Of a DNA stretch of 64,000 nucleotides, positions 37,384 to 48,235 are shown in pieces. The stretch lies in assembly GCA_028456385.1 (NCBI GenBank), contig JALNQF010000031.1:271543-335542 (forward strand). The letters are read 5' to 3'. Position 1 is the stretch's first letter. Every line of letters starts with the position of its first letter. The DNA is from Ophiosphaerella korrae. Lineage: Eukaryota > Ascomycota > Dothideomycetes > Pleosporales > Phaeosphaeriaceae. A program made the translations under genes and the position numbers. Under the pieces are notes generated by a model. That model searched no databases. It saw only the letters and a list, made by a program, of their open reading frames with translations, and had not been told where the DNA came from.

Positions 37384-37732
37384 GGTAGTTGTTAATTTTG
37401 CGATACCGAGCTTGGAAATTTGAGTGGCCTTTCGAGGAGGATGGTCGCGATATCGATGTCGAGCAAAAGTGTTATTCATGGTAGCCGTGGAGTATGCCTT
37501 TTATAGCGCCTTTCTATGACCTACATTTAAAGCGATACAATCAGCCTTCGATATCGAGGTACAAACTTCTAGCTGTATTCCTAAACACTATCTTAAGGTC
37601 AGACATAGGAGCTCGATATTATTTGTCGCCACGAGAAAATCCTGTGAGCGGTGGAGATATATAAGCATTTCAGTTCGTAAAACTCGGTGTATTTGATAGG
37701 ACCGTCAGTTGTGAAGGGCGACGCCAAAGTCT

Positions 37733-38371
37733 TCATAGGTTGTCTGGTATCTGTAGTGAATCTTCTGGTCGGTCTAGATGGCACATGGCTAGAATCAGTC
37801 TCTCTGGGGCTTCCTCGAAATTCTCATCACCAATATAACCCAGTTTCCCTAATCCAACTCTTGCAAAAGCAGCGTAGGCTAGCCTTGACTGGCCTCCTGC
37901 ATATACTAGCTCATTGGTTGGTACGTGGCCAAGGTAGACAGCTGTGGCTTCGAAGTTCGGCACAAGACTCGCTCTCCGCAGCATATTCTCATCCGCACTA
38001 TGATGGAGCCGAACATCATGGGATGTATACTCAATGACCCGCCATTTCAAGTTGAAATGATCCCTGAAAATGGTATTGAGCACGTTAGCCTCGATGGTAG
38101 AGGCGAAGAAGCCCATGAAAACTATGGTGCAACCATCTTTGACCCAATCGATAGTTGCTTCAAGAAGATCTTGATTCTCCGGTTTGGCGATTACAGGGTC
38201 GGAGACGAGAATGATGTTTGGCCAACCTGAGCTAATGTAATTCAGAGCATCTTCTGCCGTCACGGACTCGTGGACAGCTGCGCGGGAAAGAATCTTGGGG
38301 AAGAGCTGAGGGTACATTTGCCGGGAGGAGGCAGAGAATGCTTCGAGAGACATGACAAGAAGGTTCGGCAT
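37733..38371 (-). CDS. Conserved fungal protein, amidotransferase-like fold suspected
   Basis: A 212-residue uninterrupted frame begins MPNLLVMSLEAF. Alternating hydrophobic strands (ILVSDPVI, CTIVFMGFFAS, LGKLGYIGDEN, ERLILAMCHL) suggest an alpha/beta fold like ThuA or class-I glutamine amidotransferases, but I cannot find a clear catalytic Cys-His-Glu set. I recall similar uncharacterised proteins in many filamentous fungi. The frame extends seven codons upstream without an ATG, so a short upstream exon is possible. Function unknown. Confidence 0.65.
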   Translation of the reverse strand: MPNLLVMSLEAFSASSRQMYPQLFPKILSRAAVHESVTAEDALNYISSGWPNIILVSDPVIAKPENQDLLEATIDWVKDGCTIVFMGFFASTIEANVLNTIFRDHFNLKWRVIEYTSHDVRLHHSADENMLRRASLVPNFEATAVYLGHVPTNELVYAGGQSRLAYAAFARVGLGKLGYIGDENFEEAPERLILAMCHLDRPEDSLQIPDNL

Positions 38372-38719
38372 CTTGATCTTGACGTCGACCAAGTAGATAG
38401 GGAGAGGGAAGTGCGAAGCATGAGCAACGTCGAGAGCTGAATAAAGAGATCAGTTAAGGATGAAGAGAAAGGCGAAAAGGGGGTTAGTGACAGGGCCATT
38501 CATCTACAAATTCAGCCCTGACAGGATGACAAAGCATATGGGTGGGATGGAAAGGGTAGTGTTGGTGCGGGCCGACGATGTCATGAACCGCCAAGACTGG
38601 TGTAGAAACGCCTCGGCTAAGATTGATAGAGCTCCGATGCTATCCACCCCACCCTTGCCTCCGATTATTATCCTTCACCAATTCGCAGCCGGCGGATTGA
38701 TCAAACCAGCACAAATACA
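38372..38719. promoter_or_regulatory. Divergent intergenic region, unknown gene / ETF-beta
   Basis: 348 bp separating two divergent starts. It should contain both promoters. No site assigned. Confidence 0.5.
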
Positions 38720-39612
38720 ATGTCGGGATTACGGATACTGGTGCCTGTCAAGCGGGTCATTGACTATGCGGTAAGTTGATCTAATGCAGCATTATTACAA
38801 CTTTCAGGAACTATCACAAGCCTCAATAATGACGTGAGCATGGAACAAATACAATACCACAATACTAATAGCACCACCAGGTCAAACCCCGCGTCAATCG
38901 CGCCCAAACCGCCGTTGAAACCGCAAACGTCAAACACTCCATGAACCCCTTCGACGAACTCTCTATTGAGGAAGCTGTACGCATCCGCGAGCAAAAAGCC
39001 CACCATTCGACCGCGCCCAAAGTCGAAGAGATCGTCGTCTTCAGCGCCGGCACGCCCAAAGCCCAAGACATCCTGCGCACTGCAATGGCCATCGGCGCAG
39101 ACCGCGGCATCCACGTCGTCGTCGAGGAAAAAGACGCCCTCGAGCCCCTCGGCGTAGCAAAGCTGCTGAAGAAAGTCGTCGACGAGCAGAAGAGCAACCT
39201 CGTAATTCTGGGCAAGCAAAGTATCGACGATGACGCGGGCCAAACGGGGCAAATGCTCGCCGGCCTTTTATCCTGGCCGCAGGCGACACAGGCGTCGAAA
39301 ATCACTATCAAGGACGAATCCGTTGAGGTTGTTCGCGAAGTGGATGGCGGCGTGGAAACACTCAAGGCGAAGCTGCCCATGGTGATTACCACGGATCTGA
39401 GGCTGAATGAGCCGCGGTATGCGAGTTTGCCAAACATCATGAAGGCAAAGAAGAAGAAGTTGGAGAAGAAAACTTTAAGTGATTACGGGCTGGACACAGA
39501 GTCGAGGTTAAAGACAGTCAAGGTTACAGAACCACCGCCGAGGAAAGGGGGTGTCAAGGTGGAGGATGTAGATGGTATGATTAGCAAGCTGAAGGAGCTT
39601 GGTGCTCTATAA
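38720..39612 (+). CDS. ETFB: Electron transfer flavoprotein beta subunit
   Basis: Exon 1 (38720-38770, MSGLRILVPVKRVIDYA) and exon 2 (38881-39612) give 260 residues, normal for ETF-beta. The intron is 110 bp with an ACTAAT branch point. Landmarks are the N-terminal ILVPVKRVIDY, MNPFDELSIEEAVR, and the AMP/FAD-proximal GKQSIDDDAGQTGQM and ITTDLRLNEPRYASLPNIMKA. The last matches the ETF recognition loop that contacts partner dehydrogenases. In the mitochondrial matrix the ETF heterodimer takes electrons from acyl-CoA and amino-acid dehydrogenases and passes them to ETF-ubiquinone oxidoreductase. Confidence 0.95.
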
Positions 39613-39686
39613 TTGAGCCTACAAAAGTCGAATTGGACACCACCAAAATGGCAAGATAGACTTGACGGTCGGTCGCCTGCGCGTGT

Positions 39687-41696
39687 TTAGTTGCCCTGCA
39701 TCCTCTTGAACCGCTCCTCTGCTGCCCGCGCCCTACGCTCCCGCTCCATCCTTGCCCGCGCCTCAGGCGTCAACCCCCTCATCTCCTCTTCCCTCAGATC
39801 TGCGCCCGTCTTAGCAGGCATGACGCCCAACGCCTTGCCTTTCCCAAGCCGTTGATTCGTGCGCTTTGCCTCTTCAGCCTCGCTCTCCTTTCTCACCCGC
39901 TCTGTCTCAGCTTTACGTCGTTCAGACTCTGCTTTACTCTCTGCAGCTTTTTCTATCTTTTCTTGCCCTTCACGCTTGTCTGCATCGGCACGGGATAATG
40001 CGGCAGGTACACCAGCATCTTCCCAGTTCCAGGCGGTTTCACCGAGCTCGTGGCGTGCAACGCGGAAAGCGTCGCGGGTTGCACGGTCGCCAGCTAGGGT
40101 GAAAGGTGTTCGCGCATCATCACTCATCAAGGTGGGGTCTGCGCCACCTTTCGTAAGGAGAGCGAGGACAATTGGCGCTGAGTTGAGGGACGCAGCGAGA
40201 TGTAGAGGGGCTGGCGTGTGATGATTGGCAGGAAAGAACGTGAATGTTGGTGGAATATTGTTTGTTTTAAAGTAGTTGAGCAAGGCCGGAACTTTCGAAC
40301 GTTTGATCAAAGGTGTAATCTGTGATGTATGTAAAGCAGCCTCCTCCTCCTCTTTAGATGGCTTTTGCGGTTTGGGTTTCGATGGTGCTGTTATGGGTTT
40401 GCTATCAGTTCGAGAAGCATTCATCGCCTCCAGTGCCGCTTCGTCAATGGTACTTTGCTTCATGCATGTGAGTTCTATGAATGCTCGCATAAGCTCCTTT
40501 TGTGTCGCACGTCGTGTACTAAAGGGGAAACCTCGATTTCGTGGATCGTTATTTCGTAGGACCTGGTCTTCGTAAGGTCCAAAGAGCGTCCGTCTATTGG
40601 TGCTTCCAGTCGCTCGGACAAAGACAAGCTCAGCGGTATCGATCAACGTCTTCCAGCTTAACAGTAGCGCGCGAACCTCATTTATAAGAGCTGTCTCGTT
40701 GTGCCGACGTATTGAAGAACCAGCAGAGTGCGCATTGCCTTTTGCGTTGTCATTCGCCGACTGCGAGCCACCCTGTTTCCGTCGAGTCGTATATCGATGG
40801 AATGTTTTATGCGCGATCACTGTTGCTGATCGCTCATCAACTCCGGTATGCTTCTTGCCCATCTTCGGAGCCAGTGCTACAACCATAGCGGCAAAATGGC
40901 CTCCTCCAATCATGCAAAGGAAATAGTGAGGTCCAACATTAGTCCCTGGTGCTGGTACTCCACCGTCAGCTTTCACCTTTGGCGGTTGTGTCGGTGGCAG
41001 CTGCTTTTTTCGTATTATTTCAACGAAATTTGACTTCTCATCTTGCTCTTCTTGTGAAAAAATTGCACGATAGACACCAAGCGACAAGTTCTCTGGTAAC
41101 AGTGGTGACGTAAACCATAACAGAGGCGGCTTGCCCGGTCCTCGTTGTTTCTTGCTTGATACGAACTCATCGAATTCAGGATTTGTAATTTTAGCCTGCT
41201 TCTTAAGGAGCGCACTCAATGTAGAATCCTTGGACTTGTTTCCATCTTCATTTTCTTCATCCGACTCGGAATGGGAAGACTCCGAGCCGGATATGCTCTC
41301 GTCCAAGTCGCCAATGAGCTTCTCGAACTCTGCCTCCCCGACTGGATCTGCACCCTTGATCTTTTGTTTCAAGTTGTATCCATGGAGATCGGACCGAACA
41401 TGGCTACGCTGCTCAGTCACTGAGATAAAGCTCAACCCACACAGGTTGCACGAGGCTGCTTTTGCCGGGCCATTATCCTCTACAGCTGTCTTCTCTAGAG
41501 ACTCGGGCCGAGTGTTTGGTGTTTGAAGTGGTGATTCTAGGAAAAAGCGATGTGGTTGGTCTTTCAATGTGAGCGAAGCCAGAATCTCCTCGGGTAGATC
41601 AAACACTGCGACTGTTAACGGCGTGCATACAGGTAAAATGCAGGTGTAATCACCATATAGCGGTCGCTGCAGCAGATGGTCTCCTTTTTGAGCCAT
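39687..41696 (-). CDS. VMS1: Vms1/ANKZF1-type peptidyl-tRNA hydrolase of ribosome quality control
   Basis: Single-exon gene of 669 residues. A C2H2-type zinc finger lies at residues 83-105 (CNLC...HVRSDLH), the VLRF1 domain at about 190-400 with the catalytic-loop glutamine in GGSQSAND (Q312), ankyrin-like repeats at about 505-545, a charged coiled coil at about 575-625, and a C-terminal VCP-interacting motif that fits R-x5-AA-x2-R (RERRARAAEER). Vms1 releases stalled nascent chains from 60S subunits by cleaving peptidyl-tRNA and works with Cdc48 at ribosomes and mitochondria. All expected parts are present. The gene is convergent with ETF-beta, 74 bp between stops. Confidence 0.94.
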   Translation of the reverse strand: MAQKGDHLLQRPLYGDYTCILPVCTPLTVAVFDLPEEILASLTLKDQPHRFFLESPLQTPNTRPESLEKTAVEDNGPAKAASCNLCGLSFISVTEQRSHVRSDLHGYNLKQKIKGADPVGEAEFEKLIGDLDESISGSESSHSESDEENEDGNKSKDSTLSALLKKQAKITNPEFDEFVSSKKQRGPGKPPLLWFTSPLLPENLSLGVYRAIFSQEEQDEKSNFVEIIRKKQLPPTQPPKVKADGGVPAPGTNVGPHYFLCMIGGGHFAAMVVALAPKMGKKHTGVDERSATVIAHKTFHRYTTRRKQGGSQSANDNAKGNAHSAGSSIRRHNETALINEVRALLLSWKTLIDTAELVFVRATGSTNRRTLFGPYEDQVLRNNDPRNRGFPFSTRRATQKELMRAFIELTCMKQSTIDEAALEAMNASRTDSKPITAPSKPKPQKPSKEEEEAALHTSQITPLIKRSKVPALLNYFKTNNIPPTFTFFPANHHTPAPLHLAASLNSAPIVLALLTKGGADPTLMSDDARTPFTLAGDRATRDAFRVARHELGETAWNWEDAGVPAALSRADADKREGQEKIEKAAESKAESERRKAETERVRKESEAEEAKRTNQRLGKGKALGVMPAKTGADLREEEMRGLTPEARARMERERRARAAEERFKRMQGN

Positions 41697-42104
41697 ATTT
41701 CCTACAAACGATAAATTTTCTGGTTGTGCTTGTGGCTGATATGACCTTTGGAGGCAACAACTTATACTTTTGGTGAGGAGTCACAACCAATATGACGTGC
41801 ATCGCGGCAGCGCGAGTCATATATGTGCCAAGACAGTAGCGCGAACCACCACTCAAGCACTATGCGTCCCGAGGTCGCGTCACTCCCTGCTTAACACAAT
41901 CATCCAGTGCGCCTTGTTCAAATTGCCTGCATATTCATTGGGTGATATTTCTATCAATCATGGTGGTTCCTTGATCAGGTAGTATAATACTCAAAGTTGA
42001 CTAGATCATGCAACCCTCAGCGCCTGCCAAGCCGCTAACATTGTGGGACTGCCCTTGAATGTCATCCTAGCAACCACCAGATATGGTTCACTGAATACAA
42101 TACA
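41697..42104. other. Divergent intergenic region, VMS1 / HET gene
   Basis: 408 bp between two divergent starts. No coding region seen. Confidence 0.5.
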
Positions 42105-44599
42105 ATGACATGTTCTATCTGTAACACTCTTCTCTTGCGCTCCGCAATCCACTTTCACAAGACCTCGGCGGAGGATGACCAACACGATAGAGATGAAAAC
42201 TTCCCGCTCATTACTCTAGTCGAAGCAGCTCATGCAGGATGCCACAGGTGTGCCATCGTTGTAGAGGCCGTTAATAAATGCGACATCCATAATCTAGATA
42301 CCCTTGTAATTGGGCTGAGACTAGGGGCACGCAAGGACCCTGCACATTTAGTGAAAATTCTGGATCCAGGATTGCATGTTTCCGTGACACATAAAGACTC
42401 CTGGAAGCAACAAGGACGTCAGGGAGAATTTTATTGGGTTAGAAAAGATTATGAAGTATACCGTCACATTGATATAAGGTTTACCATATACACGGACTGC
42501 GGTAGGCATTCACGATTGAGATTCCAACAAAAACTCCACTGAACGCCACTCAGAGTCATCTTCGGTACAATGGGGCATTCCCTTCCTGGTATCAGTACCA
42601 CCTGTTCCATCAGCAGAAGATTATGCAAGGCAAGCCCGAGAATGGCTGGATAACTGCGTCAAAAATCACACCCACCGTTGCCAACTTACTGATCAAAAAC
42701 TACCAACCAGAGTCATTGATGTAGGAAACTCTTCACAAAATCCACGCTTACTTGAGGTCCAACCTGGTGCAACTGGCCAATATGCAGCTTTGTCGTATTG
42801 TTGGGGTTTATCCCGAACGTTCACGACAACTCTTGAGACTTTTGATCAGCGTATTTGTGGATTTACGTTGGAAGATTTGCCTGCAACTATTCGCGATGCA
42901 GTTCTACTTGCGCGTCACATGTTTATTCCATACGTTTGGGCAGATAGTCTCTGCATCATCCAGAACTCTGCTACAGACTGGAATAAAGAGGCGGCCCGTA
43001 TGTGTGATGTGTATACAAATGCCACAGTGACCTTTGCAGCGATCGACTGCCCTGAAAGTGAAACAGGACTATTTATTGCGTCTGGTCGGCGACTGCTTCA
43101 GGTCGGAAAGGAAGAAGAACGAATCTTCGCAAGGACGCATTATCATGGGAAAGTTGGTCGTATGCACCAAGAGCTGCCAAAGTCAGCAACCCAATTGAAG
43201 CAGAACGTCCTGCTCTCGAGGGGTTGGTGTGTGCAAGAAATTCTCCTTTCGTCAAGATTAATATGGTACTTACTTTCTTTTCATCAATTCAATGCTCTAC
43301 TAACCTAATGCTAGGATGAAAGGCACGGAAATGTGTTGGTCATGTCTCTGTACTACAGCGTGTGAATGCCAGCCTACACCACGGACAGAACTGATCTCTC
43401 AACGAGGATTCCGAATGGAGCATGCTTTGGGTGGGCTTCTCAATTTAGCACACACGGCGCCAACAACCTCCACAGCACACACCACCAGCTGGTGGCTGAG
43501 GCAATGGTTTGATCTTGTTGAATCCTACGCAAGCTGTAGTCTGACTCAGGTCAATGACCGCCTTCCCGCTATTGCAGGTCTTGCGGCCTGGCTTCAGAAG
43601 TTCATCAAGGCAAAATACTTGTTTGGGTTGTGGGAAACAGCAGAACTTCTGGATCAACTTTTGTGGTTTATTTCAAGAGGCCTAAAGTATCAAAAGTATT
43701 ATCGGGCCCCACAAGGCCAATTGAACAGTGACTACGCACCGAGTTGGTCATGGGCTAGTACTTGGGGCCAAGTGGGAATGCCTTGGGCAACAATTGAAGC
43801 ACGTTGCTCAACGGATGATGCGCTAGTATTAGCTTCAGGTGCGGTCGCTCCAGTGCTAAATAACAGGTTAGAAGACACTAATTATCCTCTAGAGCCGGGA
43901 ACTCCACAAGGTACCCCACCAGGTACTCCCCCTGGAACTCCTCCGGGATCCCCTCCAGGCACTCCAAAATCATCTACGTCTGTGGATTCAATTCTCAACC
44001 ATCGCGCCTTGAACCGTAAAAAGCACGGTAACGATTTGAATTCAGCTTCGAATGTATGGAAGCTTGAAAATGTATCGTCACAAATTGACTCCACAAACCC
44101 CTTCGGCTCGGGTACTGGGAAAATCACATTGCGCTCGCTCGTCGTGCAATTGAAGTGTCATGTAGGACCGGCACCAGCAACCTACCACACTCATTCGCAT
44201 TCCTTCATCTTCTCCAAAGAGAACGACGCTCTAGATTCAACCTCTCCAGTGGTACTCTTCAGTCCTGCCGAGACCAGGGATACTTGGGCCCCGGACGAAC
44301 GTTACGATCACTCTGATTCGCCGGAATGGTACGCTCAGAAGGAATTCTACTTTATCTTTGCTCAAATTGGAGTGCTTAAGAAGAGCGGTGAAGTTGTTGA
44401 CTTCTGTGGACTATTGCTTGAGCACTTGAAATCCGAGCCGCAGGCACAAGGCAATGGACAGCAAAGAATATTCAGGAGATTAGGATTTGCAGAAAGTATC
44501 TTCAAAAAGCCCCATGAGGAAGGTAGCGATGGCCTTAGGAGGGAAAACTGGGATTTTTGGCAACACCAGGGCACATGGGAAACAGTCGCGTTGATTTAG
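42105..44599 (+). pseudogene. HET-domain protein with a one-base frameshift
   Basis: Coding segments are 42105-43265 and 43315-44599, separated by a 49 bp intron with a perfect CTAAC branch point. HET motifs are clear: AALSYCWG, WADSLCIIQ, YTNATVTFAA, RGWCVQEILLSSR. An N-terminal Cys pair (CSICN) and HAGCHRC resemble a small zinc-binding region common in this HET subfamily. The first frame ends at 42540-42542, while the downstream frame is open from 42520. The switch coincides with a run of five A (42529-42533), and the only GT..AG option is a 19 bp intron, too short. The C-terminal part contains a GTPP minisatellite. Because the break is in a homopolymer, an assembly error is as likely as real inactivation. 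HET domains trigger incompatibility cell death. Confidence 0.7.
43898..43966 (+). repeat. 12-base coding minisatellite (GTPP)n
   Basis: About six imperfect copies of a 12-base unit GGTACYCCNCCN encode consecutive Gly-Thr/Ser-Pro-Pro motifs in the C-terminal half of the HET protein. Variants (Pro to Gln, Thr to Ser) show that the array is diverging. Length change in multiples of 12 would keep frame. Confidence 0.85.
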
Positions 44600-45947
44600 C
44601 GATATCGATTAGGAACATAAACAAACATATGCTTATTTGTTCCTTCATAGTGCACACCTGAGATTCTTCCAGCTGTTCTCTTTCGTCACAAGACTTGGAA
44701 ATCCTTCACGCTTCTAGTTATATTATTAGATCGGCATAAGTACTTAAGGGACTATGACTATCGTAAGTGTATCATGTGCCGGTATCTAATGTGCATGATT
44801 GGCTTTTACCAAACTAAATCGCTACAAGATATTGTATAAAACATCTATAGTTTGATACCTGATCTTGAGATCACATAAATTGAGGCAACAAGTACGGTAC
44901 AAATACAGATGGATGTAAAATTGATCAGAGTGGCAGAGCCCATCAAGTAGCTAGATATTTAAGATTGCCCCCATTTATCCCAATCCGCTGTAGCCTTACA
45001 TATGTACAGCTCAGTGGTTCAGTAGTCTGATTCGGTTAGATCAAACCCAATGTTTGTTGATACAGTATCATTCTCATTGTTTCTAATCTCAATAACTGCC
45101 CTCGCATTCCAAATACCCGTCGGCCTTATATTCACCGTTACATGGTTGAGCAATCCCTTAGAATAGGTTTCGTCTGTAACTTGCTTTATCATGTTCTGTG
45201 TGAGGCGTTCCACATCCCAAATTTGAGTAGAATACGAGCTCCTGACTCGTCGGAAAATAGCTCTTCTATCTTGATAACCGGTTTTTTGCCTGAGTTGATT
45301 TCGTTCGTAGCGCAATGAAGGATACCGAAATGGTTGCGTAAAGGAGGGTTGAAAATTTTTGATGTAGGCATAAAGATTCTCGAAAAGGCACTACTCATAC
45401 TTGATTTGGAAAACCGGTAGGTGAGTTATTGGGGCTGAGGACTTTATGAGCAACCACCTGTGTACGACCAGCTTGCAAAATGTGGAGTAGAATTGATAAG
45501 TACTGTAGGTATCAAATCAGGGTGACGAAGTAGATTTAAATGTTACCTACACTCCCGTAATACCAGGAATCCTAGAGCCACCCAAAAATGAACATATTAA
45601 ATATTTAAGCATGAGCAATGAAGTGGCATCGCAGAGTGTTTTATTCAATGCACATATACAGATGCACTGATAACAATAGGGATTCAAACCGGAATCGGCG
45701 GGAAGATGGCCTTGATACAGAATTAATAGAACAGTGCAATTTAGTGGAAGATCATGCACCACCACATATCACAAGCAAGCTAGATACTCAATTAAAGGGT
45801 AGGCACACCTCATGCGCTTGTGGAACCCAAACAAAACGAGCAGTTTAGCCATACCACCAACCAATAATAGTAAAAGAAACCACCCACTGCATACTGGATA
45901 CAACATGTCCGCTGTCGATATGTACCTCGTCTCTTGAATCACCTTTC
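44600..45947. other. Intergenic region between HET gene and unknown gene
   Basis: 1.3 kb, A/T-rich. Apart from the doubtful minus-strand frame at 45019-45315 no gene is supported. Confidence 0.45.
45019..45315 (-). other. Possible small or degenerate gene
   Basis: A 98-codon frame (ending FDLTESDY) has protein-like composition in its last 70 residues. An overlapping frame upstream (45398-45189) is also protein-like, so the two could be parts of one gene joined by an unseen intron or shift. No family recognised; may be chance. Confidence 0.25.
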
Positions 45948-46607
45948 CTAAGGAACAGACCATCCTCGCCGAACATATCGCACAACGCCCTCCATCGCTT
46001 CGCCATGGCCATCACAAGTCCTACCCTCAACCTCCTGATCAACATCCATAGCTTCGTCCTCTGAATCCGGCACTTCCTCCCTCTCCTCCTTTCCCTTACC
46101 CTTTTTTCCTCCTCCCCCACCCCCACCCTCCGCATCGAGCAACCCCCTATTAACCTGCGATCGCTCCTCCAGATTAACCACAACAACCTGATACCACGAA
46201 AAACTACTTGCCCGCAGCCTCAGCCTCACACACCTTGCCCCCTCCCACTTGATCTGAACCCTCGCCTCATTCTCGCCCCGAAGCGCCAAATTTTCTGCAT
46301 CAGTTTCCCTAGCGAGTTTGGGGATTGCGGAGAGGCGACCATAAGTGTCTTTGGAAGAAAGAGAGCTGTAGGAGATGTGTAGGTTGTTTATGGCTTTGTT
46401 TGTTTCCTTGGGGATGTCGATGGCGATGCGGTATGTCCAGGGACCGTCAGAAGCTCGCTCGTCGATTGTGGTATGTGTGCCTACGATACGGGTTGGGTCG
46501 TACTGTAGTGAGGCTGGGAGACCGGTGATGCTGATGTCGGTAACGTTGTAAGGTGGTCGGACACTGCTTGTAGAATCGAAGCGGACGAGGAGGTAGAATA
46601 TGGGCAT
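45948..46607 (-). CDS. Conserved-looking protein of unknown function
   Basis: A 219-residue single-exon frame starts at ATG 46607 (MPIFYLLVRF). The N-terminal 150 residues alternate strand-like segments (RPPYNVTDISITG, WTYRIAIDIP, INNLHISYSS, ARVQIKWEGARCVRLRLR), suggesting a beta-rich domain. The C-terminal part has a run of eight glycines, a KKGKGKEE basic patch and an acidic PDSEDEAMDVD stretch. The frame is open 47 codons further upstream but the ATG at 46607 begins the structured part. I do not recognise it. Confidence 0.6.
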   Translation of the reverse strand: MPIFYLLVRFDSTSSVRPPYNVTDISITGLPASLQYDPTRIVGTHTTIDERASDGPWTYRIAIDIPKETNKAINNLHISYSSLSSKDTYGRLSAIPKLARETDAENLALRGENEARVQIKWEGARCVRLRLRASSFSWYQVVVVNLEERSQVNRGLLDAEGGGGGGGKKGKGKEEREEVPDSEDEAMDVDQEVEGRTCDGHGEAMEGVVRYVRRGWSVP

Positions 46608-46891
46608 TTTTGTTGTTTTTGTGTGGTGAGGTTTGGCGAGAGATCCGAAGATACCATTACGGTGACACATTTGTTGTACTGTAACGCGTGAATGTTCGCA
46701 AGGGTCACGTGATGATGGTAAATGACGACTGGAACAATCTAGGGTCATATTTGTCTCTACTTTGAAAATGCACGAAACTTTAGATTTTAATAAAATTGCT
46801 ACTTACATCCATGGTATATACAAATCGCGGTGATATCGCTTGTTTCGGTCAATAGTACCAACCACGTCAGCTCACTCGTCGTGTACCGTAA

Positions 46892-48235
46892 TCACTCCTC
46901 GTACTGTCCACCAGGTAACATATCTCTACCCTTCTCCATTATATTCTTCAAGTATTCGTAGACGGTGAAAGTGACAGCTTGTCCAGGAGCGACACGCATA
47001 ACACGAGGTGTAATACCCTTATAGAAACTGCGAACGCCTTCTTGTTTCCACATATCGCTACGAGTGAGTCAGTAACGACCAACACCAGCTCAAAATTAAT
47101 TCCAACTTACTTCGCAATCCCAATTATCCTTTGCAAAGCGCTCTTTCCTGCTTTAGCAGGCATTTTTTGCAGTCTTGTTTTGATGGTATCGATAGGCGCG
47201 TTGGTAAAAGGCCCAACAGCGCCAGACATGAGTCCAATAAGCGATGTCTCATAACTTGGTAGATCGTTTGTGCCGTGGTATCTTTGGAGTGCAGCTCTTA
47301 GCTCAGAGTAAGTCGTAAAATTCGCAGCTTGATTTGTTCCTTGTCGCAATGCGGTCAGTGAAACACCGCGCCACAAGGCACCGGCCCCTTCTTCCCGAAC
47401 CACAGTGTAAAGAGCATGTGCGGCATTTCGGTACTTTGGAATATCTAACGGATCGGCCATAGAGTGATGTTGTGCTTGTAATCGAATTTTAATGACTTCC
47501 ATAGGGGTGACGACCACAACGGCTTCTGTGACACCAGCAGAAAGACCAGCTATATTTTGTCAGTGACTCTTATTGTAAACTATAATACTAGAATGGAGCT
47601 GATTGGGCTTTGCACGCTTGCCTATTAATCTTCAATTTGAGGACTGACCCAACTTACCCAAGAATGTTGATTTAGAAGTTACATTCCCGTTCTTGTCCGC
47701 TAGCGCTTGCTTGTACCATTCGTAACTTGTGAAGCGTGTTGCCATTTTAGGAACAATGCCTGTGAGCACTGCACCTAGGCCTTTGTATAATCCTAAAGCA
47801 GTTTCGCGCTTGACAATCTCGGTTCCGGTCGTGATAAATCCACGCTTTGGCGCCTATAACCTTGTTCGTCAGCTTCATCGAGCATTATATGGCCGCACCA
47901 GATGTTCTTTATAGTATAAGGGGTTTAGCAGAAGGTAGAGCATACTCCTGGTGCGCGCGCTCGTCTTGACAGTTGCATGCGAACTTTGATTGTGTCTAGA
48001 TTCCTTGTCAGGATTTATTTTTTGATTTGTGTTCGATCCACATTCGACATACCCAGAGGATGGCATATGAGTGCTTCCATCATTCCAGCGCCACCACCGG
48101 CTGCGCCAACAAATCAGTAATCTGCCACCAAAGCTTCTACTCTGCCGATGATTTCATTTGAAGCTTACCAACTAGATTGGTTGCCGCTGAAGCGGGCTTC
48201 TTCCCACCAGGTCCTGCCGTCGACTTCGCAGACAT
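46892..48235 (-). CDS. SFC1: Mitochondrial succinate-fumarate carrier (Sfc1/AcuL)
   Basis: Six exons (48235-48169, 48100-48053, 47995-47946, 47853-47658, 47549-47111, 47057-46892) join exactly in frame to 321 residues, the length of yeast Sfc1 (322). The three mitochondrial-carrier repeats each show the P-x-D/E-x-x-K/R signature: HPLDTIKVRMQ, TPMEVIKIRLQ and APIDTIKTRLQ. QAQHHSMADPLD and SLTALRQGTNQAANF are Sfc1-type. It exchanges cytosolic succinate for matrix fumarate and is needed for growth on acetate or fatty acids, linking the glyoxylate cycle to gluconeogenesis (AcuL in Aspergillus). It is normally carbon-repressed and acetate-induced; no regulator site was assigned here. Confidence 0.93.

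Noticed and set aside
45680..45700. GATTCAAACC resembling a tRNA T-loop
   Set aside because: The bases on either side of the loop do not pair; no cloverleaf can be drawn.
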